The notes beneath the pieces were generated by a model. It did not search any database. It was not told the origin of the DNA and saw nothing but the letters and a program-made list of their open reading frames with translations. Positions 1 through 8,296 of a stretch of DNA of 64,000 nt are shown here, in pieces; the first letter of the stretch is position 1, and every line of letters begins with the position of its first letter. Where the stretch lies: the NCBI GenBank assembly GCA_016717225.1, contig JADKGB010000004.1, positions 1 to 64,000 on the forward strand. Reading direction: 5' to 3'. The stretch is from Flavobacteriales bacterium. GTDB taxonomy: Bacteria > Bacteroidota > Bacteroidia > Flavobacteriales_F > PHOS-HE28. The position numbers were made by a program, and so were the translations under genes.

Positions 1-1
1 G

Positions 2-841
2 ATGCGCATCGAGGAAGCCGCCGCAAAACGCCAGGCCCGCATCGACACCGGCAAGGACAAGATCATCGGCGTGAACGCCTTTGTGACCGAGGACGAGACG
101 AAGATGGAATTGCGCGAGGTGGACAATACATCAGTGCGCGAGCAACAGGTGGACCGCTTGCGCATCATCAAGGACCTCCGTGACGAAGGACACGTCGCAG
201 CATCACTGGCCGCGTTGACGCGCGCTGCGAAGGGCTCGGAAAATCTTCTTGAACTGGCTGTCACGGCAGCGCGCCACCGTGCTACGCTCGGCGAGATCAG
301 CGACGCCTTGGAAAAAGCCTTCGGCCGTTACAGTGCCACCATCCGCAGCATCAGCGGTGTTTACTCAGCGGAAAGCATGCAGGACCCCGAGATGAAGGAG
401 GCCATGCGCCTCGCCGATGAATTCGCAAAGGCGGGAAGGCCGCCGCCCCGCATCCTTGTTGCCAAGATGGGCCAGGACGGTCACGACCGCGGCGCCAAGG
501 TCATCGCCACCAGCTTCGCCGACATCGGCTTCGACGTGGACATCGGTCCGCTGTTCCAAACGCCGCAGGAAGTGGCGAAGCAGGCCATCGAGAACGATGT
601 GCACGTACTGGGCATCAGCAGCCTCGCCGGTGGCCACAAGACCCTGGTGCCCGAAGTGATCAAGGAGCTACGCGAGACCTACAATCGCCCCGACATCCTC
701 GTGGTGGCCGGTGGCGTGATCCCGCCGAACGACTACGAGTTCCTGAAGCAGGCCGGGTGTTTTGATGTGTATGGGCCGGGGACGAAGATCCCGCATGCGG
801 CGAAAACGATCATCACCCGATTGATGGAACGTGGATCCTGA
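2..841 (+). CDS. Methylmalonyl-CoA mutase large subunit, C-terminal part (5' end outside window)
   Basis: The last about 280 residues of the adenosylcobalamin-dependent mutase that interconverts succinyl-CoA and methylmalonyl-CoA in propionate metabolism. The fragment holds the end of the substrate-barrel region and the linker (residues 1-145), then the B12-binding Rossmann domain. The cobalamin signature DGHDRG is at residues 159-164 (the His is the lower axial ligand), followed by an ISSLAGGH segment and a VVAGGVIPP strand, the expected order for this domain. The reading frame is open at the window edge, so the ATG at base 2 is internal and not the true start. The full protein would normally be about 700 residues. 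No second mutase subunit is visible downstream. Family assignment is secure. Confidence 0.95.
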   Translation: MRIEEAAAKRQARIDTGKDKIIGVNAFVTEDETKMELREVDNTSVREQQVDRLRIIKDLRDEGHVAASLAALTRAAKGSENLLELAVTAARHRATLGEISDALEKAFGRYSATIRSISGVYSAESMQDPEMKEAMRLADEFAKAGRPPPRILVAKMGQDGHDRGAKVIATSFADIGFDVDIGPLFQTPQEVAKQAIENDVHVLGISSLAGGHKTLVPEVIKELRETYNRPDILVVAGGVIPPNDYEFLKQAGCFDVYGPGTKIPHAAKTIITRLMERGS

Positions 842-850
842 TCAACGCCG

Positions 851-878
851 CCGTAGCGTCGACCCACTGGGTCGACCC
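851..878. repeat. REP-like palindrome, copy 1 (upstream of the RAYT gene)
   Basis: A 28-nt sequence whose core, GTCGACCCA-C-TGGGTCGAC, is a perfect palindrome of two 9-nt arms around one base. It ends 8 nt before the RAYT start codon. The same 28 nt recur in inverted orientation at 1172-1199 inside that gene. A palindrome next to a REP-associated transposase is the standard arrangement for this element class. Confidence 0.75.
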
Positions 879-886
879 GTGATGCG

Positions 887-1447
887 ATGGGCCAGCCGCC
901 GAAATACCACAAGAACATTCGTCTGCGGGGGAACGATTACCGGCAGGGCGCGTATTTCGTGACCTTGTGCACCGCGCAACGACAGGAATTGTTCGGGTGG
1001 GTCGCAGGCGACGGAACGGATGTGACGATGATGTTGAACGACATGGGCCGCATCGTGGATGAATGCTGGCGCGCGATCCCGGACCATTTCCCACATGCAC
1101 GGTTGGATCAAACGCAGATCATGCCGGATCATCTGCATGCGATCATTGCGTTGGCACCGCCGGTGGGCATTGGGTCGACCCAGTGGGTCGACGCTACGGG
1201 TGCATGGGACGATGACCGTGCGATGGACGATGTTCCCGTCAGACCGCGTGGACCTGTTCCCGGTTCGTTGGGTGCGATCATCGCGGCGTTCAAATCGGAA
1301 ACCACAAAACGCATCAACCGGCTGAACCGGACCATGGGGCAACTCCTTTGGCAACAGGGCTATTACGAACGCGCCATCCGCCAACAGGGTGGCGAATACG
1401 GGCGCATCGCGCAATACATTGCGGAGAACCCAGCCAACTGGCGATGA
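887..1447 (+). CDS. REP-associated tyrosine transposase (RAYT, IS200-like Y1 family)
   Basis: A single-strand DNA nuclease of the HUH/Y1 superfamily, related to IS200/IS605 transposases and thought to process or move REP palindromes. The metal-binding HUH motif is seen as MPDHLHA, with His82 and His84. The likely nucleophile is one of the tyrosines in GYYERAI (about 159-160). The N-terminus (RLRGNDYRQGAYFVTLC) and C-terminus (IAQYIAENPANW) match RAYT proteins. At 186 residues it has the usual length. Unusually, a complete copy of the upstream REP-like palindrome lies in frame at 1172-1199, encoding GSTQWVDAT between the HUH motif and the second half. Whether the protein stays active is unknown. 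It is a stand-alone gene with no IS ends. Confidence 0.88.
   Translation: MGQPPKYHKNIRLRGNDYRQGAYFVTLCTAQRQELFGWVAGDGTDVTMMLNDMGRIVDECWRAIPDHFPHARLDQTQIMPDHLHAIIALAPPVGIGSTQWVDATGAWDDDRAMDDVPVRPRGPVPGSLGAIIAAFKSETTKRINRLNRTMGQLLWQQGYYERAIRQQGGEYGRIAQYIAENPANWR
1172..1199. repeat. REP-like palindrome, copy 2 (inside the RAYT coding sequence)
   Basis: Exact reverse complement of the 28 nt at 851-878, located in frame inside the transposase gene. With copy 1 it forms a perfect 28-bp inverted repeat separated by 293 nt that spans the 5' half of the gene. The local protein segment (about residues 96-104) is the least family-like part of the product, which suggests insertion into a variable loop. 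Confidence 0.75.
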
Positions 1448-1496
1448 ACCTATTCACAACCTGACCTCGACTGGTAACCTAATCCAACAGAACAGC

Positions 1497-1793
1497 ATGG
1501 CCACATCAGACGCCTTGACCATTCCCGCTGCCGCAACAAAGGATGAAGGATCTTTTGAGCTTCTTCGGATCTGGATAGCCAACCGTGGCCAGCATGTAAG
1601 CCTGAAATCAGGAGTTTGGGAAGACCCTTTCGCTTGGGGGATCATGTTAGCTGATCTCGCGGGGCACATTGCCAATTCCTTCGACCGTCAAAATCCTACC
1701 GAACGCCAAGAGATAGTCGAACGCATCAGGGCTGGATTCGACGCTGAGATGGATTCTCCGACCGATCAACCAAAAGGATCGCTTGTTGAATAA
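1497..1793 (+). CDS. DUF5076-like small protein
   Basis: A 98-residue protein read from the ATG at 1497. An upstream in-frame ATG at 1389 would overlap the transposase gene and add residues that do not look like protein of this family. The central part, with LLRIWIANRGQHVSLKSGVW, then DPFAWGIMLADLAGHIANSF, resembles the uncharacterised DUF5076 family as I recall it. There is no signal peptide or membrane segment. The C-terminal 25 residues are acidic and polar and probably flexible. Function is unknown. The gene sits between the RAYT and a GNAT acetyltransferase, with no obvious operon partner. Confidence 0.65.
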   Translation: MATSDALTIPAAATKDEGSFELLRIWIANRGQHVSLKSGVWEDPFAWGIMLADLAGHIANSFDRQNPTERQEIVERIRAGFDAEMDSPTDQPKGSLVE

Positions 1794-1963
1794 GGTTACG
1801 TGGAGCAACCATCCAACTTTTGGAGCAGGCTCCGCATTCCGCGTTAGGGACAGCAGCGGAAAGCCCGGAGCGAGGAACGAGCGAGGACTTGTAGCGAATG
1901 GCCCGACGGCGTGCATTTGACGCCGGAACGCTCCAAGAACCTGGACCGGCGAACTTTGAGCCC

Positions 1964-2389
1964 ATGCTTTCCATCCGGCCGATGCGTTCCGAAGATATTT
2001 CAGCCGCGCATATCATCCGGCTGCGTGTTCGGGAAAATCATTTGAGTGATCCATCCGTGGTGACCGAGCAGGACTATCACGATTTCATGGCGCGCGATAC
2101 GATGAGCTGGGTCTGCGAACTCGATGGGGCGCTGACCGGTTTCGTGATGGTGGATGTGGAAAAGCGAAACCTGTGGGCGTTGTTCGTGGCGCCGGAGCAT
2201 GAGCGCAAGGGAGTCGGCAAGGCACTGCATGAGACGATGCTTACTTGGTACTGGCAACGCGCCGCGACCCTCCGCCTTAGCACTGCACCCGGGACACGCG
2301 CCGAACTGTTCTATCGCAAAGCCGGTTACTCATCCATAGGCCTCACCAAGAGCGGTGAAGTGATATTCGAACTACATCGTCCTACCTGA
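1964..2389 (+). CDS. GNAT family N-acetyltransferase
   Basis: A 141-residue acyl-CoA-dependent acetyltransferase. It opens with MLSIRPMRSEDI, the typical first strand and helix. The central strand pair contains LWALFVAPEHERKGVGKALHE, where the R-K-G-V-G-K-A stretch is the pyrophosphate-binding motif A of the fold. It closes with the FYRKAGY motif near the C-terminus. The ATG at 1964 is preferred because it places the first conserved strand at residue 2. An in-frame ATG at 1898 would add 22 unrelated residues. The substrate cannot be told from sequence. The gene is 21 bases upstream of the Smr gene and may be co-transcribed with it. Confidence 0.85.
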   Translation: MLSIRPMRSEDISAAHIIRLRVRENHLSDPSVVTEQDYHDFMARDTMSWVCELDGALTGFVMVDVEKRNLWALFVAPEHERKGVGKALHETMLTWYWQRAATLRLSTAPGTRAELFYRKAGYSSIGLTKSGEVIFELHRPT

Positions 2390-2410
2390 GAACAACATCA
2401 ACGAACCACC

Positions 2411-2665
2411 ATGTCCAAGCTCAAGCTCGACCTCCACGACATCTTCAACAAGGGGAAGGACATCGACCGCGCGTTGAACGACATCATGGAAGAGGCGGTG
2501 GACAAGCGGATCCCGCTGGTGGAGATCATTCCCGGCAAGGGCAGCGGACAGTTGAAGAAGAAGGTGATCCGCTTCCTTCAGCAGTCGCACATCAAGAAGA
2601 TGTACCACCGGATCGACAAGGACCGGGACAACTTCGGAAGGTTGTTCGTGCACTTCAAGCACTGA
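2411..2665 (+). CDS. Small stand-alone Smr-domain protein
   Basis: An 84-residue protein consisting of little more than one Smr (small MutS-related) domain. The conserved LDLHD opening and the GKGSGQLKKKV loop are visible, matching the usual LDLHG and HGxGxGxL signatures. The His that normally precedes the GxGxG loop is replaced by Pro (IIPGKGSG). Smr domains in MutS2 and related proteins are nucleases or nucleic-acid-binding modules. With the loop His missing, activity is uncertain. The C-terminal F-V-H-F strand completes the fold. No second domain is present, so the target is unknown. Confidence 0.8.
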   Translation: MSKLKLDLHDIFNKGKDIDRALNDIMEEAVDKRIPLVEIIPGKGSGQLKKKVIRFLQQSHIKKMYHRIDKDRDNFGRLFVHFKH

Positions 2666-2706
2666 GACCTTCACCAGAACATAGGGCGCTTGGTATCCCT
2701 TTTGTC

Positions 2707-3666
2707 CTATTGCTTGAACAACTTGAACGTGTTGCGGGAACCGCCGGAGTTCACCATCAGGAAGTACACCCCATTGGGCAATACGGAGAAGTCCTGCACC
2801 TCGATATGCTTTCCGCTCCAGCGCACACGGCCGGTTGCATCAAGCAATTGCAGGCCCGTATCGTAAGGCATATTGAATAACGCAATGTGATCCACGAAGG
2901 GATTAGGGCCAACTACTTGTTGACGTGTGGCACTCATGTCGGATAAGCCACTGCTTATATCCCAAGTGATGATGCAAAAACCGCCGCCGCCCACACCGCC
3001 GGGCGAGCCTATGCCGTTACCACCACCACCACCGCCACCGTAGGAACCTCCATTGCCTTCTGGATCGGTAACGGCACAATTCACATCACTGAATCCTGCC
3101 CCCTTGCCGCCATTGCCGCCAGGTGCGCCACCACCGGTGCCACCCGCACCACCGGGCGTGAAACAATTGTTCCCGTTCCATGCGATGGTATTGCCTCCTG
3201 GACCGCCATTGCTGAGCGCACCCGCTGCGCCGCCACCACCGCCACCGAAATAGGTGTAGTAACCGCCGCCGCCAGCACCGCCGGTCCTGTTCACTTGGCC
3301 ACCCATACCAACACCACCAGCACCACCGCCACCGATATTGGGATTGGGCACATGCGTGCCACTGCTACCTGCACCGGCCAGTATGCCAAGCCCACCTACG
3401 ATAGTGCCCAAGCCACTGCCACCTTCACCCACAACGACCGGATATGAAGTGCCGGGAGTCACATTGAATGTGCCGCTGGCAAAACCACCACCACCACCAC
3501 CACCGCTACCATTCGTACCACCATTGCCACCTGCTCCCACGGCCTGAACCGTGATAGAGCTGACTCCAGCGGGCACAACGAACGAACCCGAGACCGTGAA
3601 AACGGCCTGTGCGATCACACCAACGGTGAGGAAGGCAAGAAGCAGGAATATGGTTGCTCGGAACAT
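2707..3666 (-). CDS. Glycine-rich secreted protein with T9SS type A sorting domain
   Basis: A 319-residue protein with a signal peptide (about residues 1-20, ending in VIAQA). A beta-strand-like segment follows (VSGSFVVPAGVSSITVQAVGAGG), then a very glycine-rich stretch (about 45-225) made of GGGG runs broken by short hydrophobic motifs. The last 75 residues form a T9SS C-terminal sorting domain with the usual NPF start, a GLQLLDATGRV strand, a LPNGVYFLMV strand and the final FKLFKQ. It is predicted to cross the outer membrane by type IX secretion and be attached to the surface or released. The glycine-rich domain is found in many secreted Bacteroidota proteins; its function is unknown. The gene is monocistronic. 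Confidence 0.85.
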   Translation of the reverse strand: MFRATIFLLLAFLTVGVIAQAVFTVSGSFVVPAGVSSITVQAVGAGGNGGTNGSGGGGGGGFASGTFNVTPGTSYPVVVGEGGSGLGTIVGGLGILAGAGSSGTHVPNPNIGGGGAGGVGMGGQVNRTGGAGGGGYYTYFGGGGGGAAGALSNGGPGGNTIAWNGNNCFTPGGAGGTGGGAPGGNGGKGAGFSDVNCAVTDPEGNGGSYGGGGGGGNGIGSPGGVGGGGFCIITWDISSGLSDMSATRQQVVGPNPFVDHIALFNMPYDTGLQLLDATGRVRWSGKHIEVQDFSVLPNGVYFLMVNSGGSRNTFKLFKQ

Positions 3667-3739
3667 GGTTGGTGGTTGATGATCGTTAGCTCTGGAAGGC
3701 GATACTCCTTACCAAAGGCAGCGTGGTAGGCGACGAAAG

Positions 3740-4537
3740 CTAAGCGACCAACTCCCCTTCCCACTCACGGATCTTTGCTTCGTTCAATCTCACGAAGCTA
3801 TCGAAGCCAGCCGCCTTGCTCATTTCCAGAGAACGTTTCGCGGCTTCGATGGCTTCCTTTTTCAGGCTGTTGGCCGCAAAAAGCAACGAGAGTGTGCGCA
3901 CAGTGAAGAACTTCGGTTCCGCCTCAACGCTCTTCTTAGCCCATTCCAATGCCAGTGGCAGGCGCACACCGCGATCCAGGCAGAAAGCGGCAGCATTGTG
4001 GTAATTACCAGCTGTGGCGTCGGATTCTGCGAGAGCCTCATCAATATTCTTCAGCGACTGCTCGGTAGCTGGGGCTTCGACCGTGAATGACACGCGCGTG
4101 TTCTCCCAAGCGAAGAACAACGTTGCAGCATCGGTTGTGAGGTGATCGAAACCGATGGTGAACGTCTCAATGAACGGGATCTCTTGCACAGGCAAAGTGA
4201 TCGAAAGCACGTTCTGACTTTCGTCGTATGGCGCGAATAAAATGGACTTGTTGGTCTTGTTGAAGACCACCGTCCAGCTATCGGCATCGGGGATAGTGAG
4301 CAGGGCGTATTGACCAGCCGGAATAGAAGTACCGTTGATGACAACCGGTGCTTCGAAGGTGATGTAGCTACCAGCGTTTGCAGCCGTGCGCCACACTTCG
4401 CCATAGGGTACCAATCCACCGAAGATCTTACGTCCCTTCGCGCTCGGACGGGCATATGATACCTTCACGTCGGTGACACCAATGGTCTGTTCGACGGTGG
4501 CCTTGGGGCTGTGGAGCGGGAGTTTGGTGATGATCAT
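3740..4537 (-). CDS. DUF2911 domain protein
   Basis: A 265-residue protein. Residues about 5-155 are a DUF2911 domain, recognised from the VKVSYARPSAKGRKIFGG and GEVWRTAANAGSYITF segments and the following PAGQYALLTIP strand. This beta-sandwich family is common in Bacteroidota and has no known biochemical role. The C-terminal about 100 residues are helical and resemble degenerate tetratricopeptide repeats (ALEWAKKSVEAEPKFF). Most family members have a signal peptide. None is evident here: the protein begins MIITKLPLHSPKATVEQ, so it is either cytoplasmic or starts further upstream. No operon partner is evident. Confidence 0.88.
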   Translation of the reverse strand: MIITKLPLHSPKATVEQTIGVTDVKVSYARPSAKGRKIFGGLVPYGEVWRTAANAGSYITFEAPVVINGTSIPAGQYALLTIPDADSWTVVFNKTNKSILFAPYDESQNVLSITLPVQEIPFIETFTIGFDHLTTDAATLFFAWENTRVSFTVEAPATEQSLKNIDEALAESDATAGNYHNAAAFCLDRGVRLPLALEWAKKSVEAEPKFFTVRTLSLLFAANSLKKEAIEAAKRSLEMSKAAGFDSFVRLNEAKIREWEGELVA

Positions 4538-4651
4538 GGGTTGGGTTTGCGTGCTTCGAAACTAGGTCCCGTCGGACTGGATCAAGCTAATGTGGTTCAT
4601 ACCCAATGGGTGCGTGTGTTCACCAGGGACCTGCACAATACTCGCCGACGA

Positions 4652-5335
4652 TCAGGGCCTCGTGGCGAACCATAGGTGGTGCTTAGTGCCCTTCAACCCA
4701 TGCGCGTGCACTTTCACCTCATCCACTTTGAAGCCGACTTTGCCCAAGCGCTTGGTGAACGGCCCGTCAGGATCAGTAGACCAGATCGCTAGAACACCAT
4801 GTGGTCTCAAAGCAGCGTATGCTGCGTACAAACCTGTGAGCGAATAGATCCGGCTATTCGCCGGTTGGGTAAGGCCCACGGGACCGTTGTCGGTATCGAG
4901 CAGGATCGCGTCGAAACCATTTCGCTCTTTGCGGATCACCTGGGCCACATCCTCGATGCGAACGATCGCGCGCTCGTCCAACATCGGATCACCGGATCGC
5001 GCACCCATCGGCCCGCGGTTCCATTTCACCACTTCGGGCACCAGCTCCGCAACAACGATCTGCGCTTTTGGACCCGTGTGTTTCAAGGCGGCGGCCAAGG
5101 TGAATCCCATACCCAATCCGCCAACCAGCACACGCGCCGTTTGCGGTTGCTTCACACGCTTCAATGCCAATTCCGCAAGCGCATCTTCCGAACCATGCAC
5201 TGCAGTGGTCATCAGATCACCACCGATGCCGACCACCTCGATCGTGAACTCGTTATCCCGTTGGTAGAACCGCAGTTCGCCTCCTTTGTTAGGGATCTGG
5301 GCAGTATCCAATAAGGTATTGATCCTCATTCGCAT
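4652..5335 (-). CDS. Spermidine-synthase-like SAM-dependent transferase
   Basis: A 227-residue Rossmann-fold protein of the spermidine synthase/methyltransferase superfamily. It shows an N-terminal beta-rich part (ELRFYQRDNEFTIEVVG), the nucleotide-binding VLVGGLGMGFTLAAAL loop, an IVVAELVPEVVKWN strand with the acidic ribose-contacting residue, and FDAILLDTDNGP at the active-site strand. The classic polyamine synthase aspartates are not all obvious, so a different acceptor is possible. The start chosen is MRMRINTLL. An in-frame ATG 15 codons upstream (5380) would add a basic, family-unlike stretch. The gene is transcribed in the same direction as the DUF2911 gene, 114 nt upstream of it. Confidence 0.75.
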   Translation of the reverse strand: MRMRINTLLDTAQIPNKGGELRFYQRDNEFTIEVVGIGGDLMTTAVHGSEDALAELALKRVKQPQTARVLVGGLGMGFTLAAALKHTGPKAQIVVAELVPEVVKWNRGPMGARSGDPMLDERAIVRIEDVAQVIRKERNGFDAILLDTDNGPVGLTQPANSRIYSLTGLYAAYAALRPHGVLAIWSTDPDGPFTKRLGKVGFKVDEVKVHAHGLKGTKHHLWFATRP

Positions 5336-5610
5336 TTCATGGCGCTCATGTCCGATGAGCGAACGGAAGCGAGGGCGCAAGGTCTATAGAAAACCACTAA
5401 CCGTCCCTGCGTAGCCGAATGCGACCTTCAAGAAGAGCCTCGGCTGTCCCAGCCACATTGGCACTCGTTGTGAAAGATCAAAATTTCCCAGACACTAGTG
5501 CTTTCAAGTGTCCATCACCGTTCGGCGTATATTCGTTACTCTCTTCGGTGGCAGATACAGGTAACCGGCATGGTTATCCCTGAACTGGAAAGCGTTAACG
5601 CACTGCTCGA

Positions 5611-5775
5611 ATGGGAAACCGCAAGAAGACATTGATCCTTACTCAACCCGCTCCGAAGGAGGGAACCGCGTTCATCAAGGTGCGCTTGGACGCGCGTACC
5701 GTGGTTCACCTGAAAAGTTTGAAAGCTTTCGCTTTTTGGAAGGGCAAGTATCCGAACGCAGAGGTCATCGATTGA
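5611..5775 (+). CDS. Small hypothetical protein (54 residues)
   Basis: A 54-residue reading frame starting at ATG 5611 and ending at TGA 5775. The composition is protein-like: a basic N-terminus (MGNRKKTLILTQPAP), a predicted strand and helix (FIKVRLDARTVVHLKSLKAF), then AFWKGKYPNAEVID. Codon choice resembles neighbouring genes. There are no membrane or secretion signals. It lies in an otherwise empty gap of about 640 nt before the ABC transporter. I do not recognise a family. Confidence rests only on composition and length. Confidence 0.4.
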   Translation: MGNRKKTLILTQPAPKEGTAFIKVRLDARTVVHLKSLKAFAFWKGKYPNAEVID

Positions 5776-5976
5776 TCCAATACGGCAGCATGCGTTCGGT
5801 CCAAGACTGGTGTGGAAGTTCCGACCTTCGATCAGCCATTGGTTCGTTCTTTCGGATGGCGAACATTTCCACCCAACTTCAGTTTACTCATCGTGATCAT
5901 CCGATCGTCCCGCTTGGCCCGCGCTGAGCGTTCTATGAACGGATCTCGCGCCAGCATACGCGCCAACGCAGGAAAA

Positions 5977-7719
5977 ATGCCTGAAACAAAAGCGAAAGTC
6001 ACGTGGCGCCAAGCGTTCGTGCGATTCATTTGGCCGCGACGTAAAAACGTACTGATCGGTCTTCTTTTGATCGTGATCAGTCGCGCAGCCGGCATGGTAT
6101 TGCCCGGTTCCACGAAGTACTTGATGGATGATGTGGTGGCCAACCATGACATAGGCATGCTCAAAGTGCTCTTGATCGCCGTAGTTGTGTCCTTGATCGT
6201 GCAGAGCATCACGAGCTATGCGCTCACTCAGTTGTTGAGCGTGGAGGCACAACTACTGATCAGCCAACTGCGCACGCAGGTTCAGCGCAAGATCCTCTCG
6301 TTGCCGCTTGGCTTCTTCGATAACACGAAGAGTGGTGCGTTGGTGAGCAGGATCATGAGCGATGTGGAAGGCGTTCGAAATCTGGTTGGCACCGGCTTGG
6401 TGCAATTGGTCGGCGGCACACTTACCGCCGTAGTGTCGTTGGTATGGCTCATCCATATCAGCCCGATGATGACACTGTACACGCTTGTGCCCGTGTGCAT
6501 TTTCGCGTTCATAGCCATGAAGGCGTTCGCCAAGATCCGACCCATTTTCCGCACACGAGGAGTGATCAATGCGGAAGTCACGGGTCGTTTGACCGAGACA
6601 TTGAACGGCGTACGCGTGATCAAAGGTTTTGGTGCAGAAGAACAAGAGAACAAGGCTTTCGAAAAAGGTGCGCAGCGACTGTTCGATAATGTGAAGACCA
6701 GTCTGACGACCACTTCATTGATCAGCAGCATTTCAACCCTGCTCCTTGGGTTGGCAAGCGCCGGCGTTATGGGTATCGGGGCCTCCATGATGGTGGAGAA
6801 TGAACTGAGCACGGGTGATTTCCTGCAGTTCACCGTACTGCTCGGGTTCATGATCGCACCGATCGTACAGATGAGCAATATCGGGAGTCAATTCACAGAG
6901 GCTTTCGCTGGACTCGACCGCACGGAAGAGATCATGAACATGGAACCCGAGGATCATCCGGAGGAACGACCCATAGTGCTGGACAAGGTCCGCGGTGATT
7001 TCAAATTCGAGAACGTGTCCTTCGCCTACCAGGAAGGCAAAGAGGTGGTGCATGACATCAGCTTCGATGCGCCTGCGGGGTCGGTAACGGCATTGGTAGG
7101 TAGCAGCGGCTCTGGCAAAACCACGATAGCGAGTATGGCGGCTACGTTCATCACACCTTCCGGCGGGCGCATCTTTTTGGATGGAAAAGATCTGAGCCAA
7201 GTGAATCTTGCGAGCTTCCGGCAACACTTGGGCGTGGTATTGCAAGACGATTTCTTGTTCCAGGGAACGATCCGCGAGAACATCCTCTTCCCACGACCGA
7301 ACGCAACGGAGGAGCAACTCCAACAGGCCGTGAAAGCGGCGTACGTGAACGAATTCACCGACCGTTTCGATGAGGGCTTGGACACGGTGATCGGCGAACG
7401 CGGTGTGAAGCTGAGCGGCGGGCAGCGTCAGCGCGTAACGATCGCAAGGGCGATCCTTGCTGCTCCCAGAGTGATCATTCTGGATGAGGCCACTAGCAAT
7501 TTGGACACTGAAAGTGAAGCACTGATCCAGCAAAGCCTGAACCAGTTGATGAAAGACCGTACAACATTCGTGATCGCGCACCGCCTAAGCACCATTCGCC
7601 AAGCGGATCGGATCCTGGTGATCGAAAATGGCCGCATCGCCGAACGTGGAACCCATGACGAATTGATCGCGAAGAAGGGCCGCTATTTCGACCTGTACAC
7701 CTACCAAGCACGGATCTGA
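5977..7719 (+). CDS. MsbA-type ABC half-transporter (permease-ATPase fusion)
   Basis: A 580-residue homodimeric-type exporter. Residues about 1-315 form the six-helix membrane domain, including RTRGVINAEVTGRLTETLNG in the intracellular coupling region. The C-terminal ATPase has Walker A GSSGSGKTT, the Q-loop GVVLQDDFLFQGT, the signature LSGGQRQR, Walker B VIILDEATSNLD and the H-loop VIAHRLSTI. All catalytic residues are present. The layout is that of lipid or drug exporters; the substrate cannot be assigned. ATG 5977 is chosen because GCAGGAA precedes it and it gives the usual family length. In-frame ATGs at 5935 and 5812 add non-conserved residues. Confidence 0.92.
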   Translation: MPETKAKVTWRQAFVRFIWPRRKNVLIGLLLIVISRAAGMVLPGSTKYLMDDVVANHDIGMLKVLLIAVVVSLIVQSITSYALTQLLSVEAQLLISQLRTQVQRKILSLPLGFFDNTKSGALVSRIMSDVEGVRNLVGTGLVQLVGGTLTAVVSLVWLIHISPMMTLYTLVPVCIFAFIAMKAFAKIRPIFRTRGVINAEVTGRLTETLNGVRVIKGFGAEEQENKAFEKGAQRLFDNVKTSLTTTSLISSISTLLLGLASAGVMGIGASMMVENELSTGDFLQFTVLLGFMIAPIVQMSNIGSQFTEAFAGLDRTEEIMNMEPEDHPEERPIVLDKVRGDFKFENVSFAYQEGKEVVHDISFDAPAGSVTALVGSSGSGKTTIASMAATFITPSGGRIFLDGKDLSQVNLASFRQHLGVVLQDDFLFQGTIRENILFPRPNATEEQLQQAVKAAYVNEFTDRFDEGLDTVIGERGVKLSGGQRQRVTIARAILAAPRVIILDEATSNLDTESEALIQQSLNQLMKDRTTFVIAHRLSTIRQADRILVIENGRIAERGTHDELIAKKGRYFDLYTYQARI

Positions 7720-7800
7720 TCCATGATGATGCGCTGAAAGCGCTGTCTTGTGTAGACTTGTCGTGGCGTGGTCAATTGAAACTATCACCGCCTCATTCCC

Positions 7801-8292
7801 ATGGCTTCTTTCGACATCATCAGCAAGGTTGATCCACAAACGTTGGACAATGCGATCAACACCGCCAGGCGCGAACTCGAAACGCGTTACGACCTGCGTG
7901 GTAGCAACAGCACCATCGAATTCAATAAGAAGGACCTTGTGATCAAGGTGGGCACCGAAGACCACTTGAAACTTGATTCCATCATCGACATCCTGCTGGA
8001 GCGAAGTACCAAACAGAAGATCGATGTGAAGAGTTACGACCTGAAGGAAGAACCGCAGCCCAGTGGAAAATTGCTGTACAAGACGATCAAGATCCAGAAC
8101 GGCATCGAGCGAGAGAAAGCGAAAAAGATCATTAAAGCCATCAAGGATAGCGGCCTCAAGGTGCAACCGCAGATCATGGACGAAATGATCCGTGTGAATG
8201 GAAAGAAATTCGATGACCTTCAGGCGGTGATGGAGCTTTGCCGCACAACGGATTTCGAGGTGCCGCTGCAGTTCGAGAACATGAAAAGTTGA
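7801..8292 (+). CDS. yajQ: YajQ family nucleotide-binding protein
   Basis: A 163-residue protein matching YajQ/UPF0234 over its whole length: MASFDIISKVDPQTLDNAIN at the start, the ETRYDLRGSNSTIEF strand, KTIKIQNGIEREKAKKI, and the FEVPLQFEN ending. The fold is two ferredoxin-like domains. The Xanthomonas homologue binds cyclic di-GMP and acts with a transcription factor; in other bacteria the ligand is less clear. The protein is cytoplasmic. The gene is followed after 4 nt by the convergent NYN gene, so the 3' ends almost touch and no separate terminator fits between them. Confidence 0.95.
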   Translation: MASFDIISKVDPQTLDNAINTARRELETRYDLRGSNSTIEFNKKDLVIKVGTEDHLKLDSIIDILLERSTKQKIDVKSYDLKEEPQPSGKLLYKTIKIQNGIEREKAKKIIKAIKDSGLKVQPQIMDEMIRVNGKKFDDLQAVMELCRTTDFEVPLQFENMKS

Positions 8293-8296
8293 TCAC

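Noticed and set aside
887..1447. Complete IS200/IS605 element
   Set aside because: No tnpB-like gene or subterminal hairpin ends flank the gene, and the protein N- and C-termini fit the RAYT branch.
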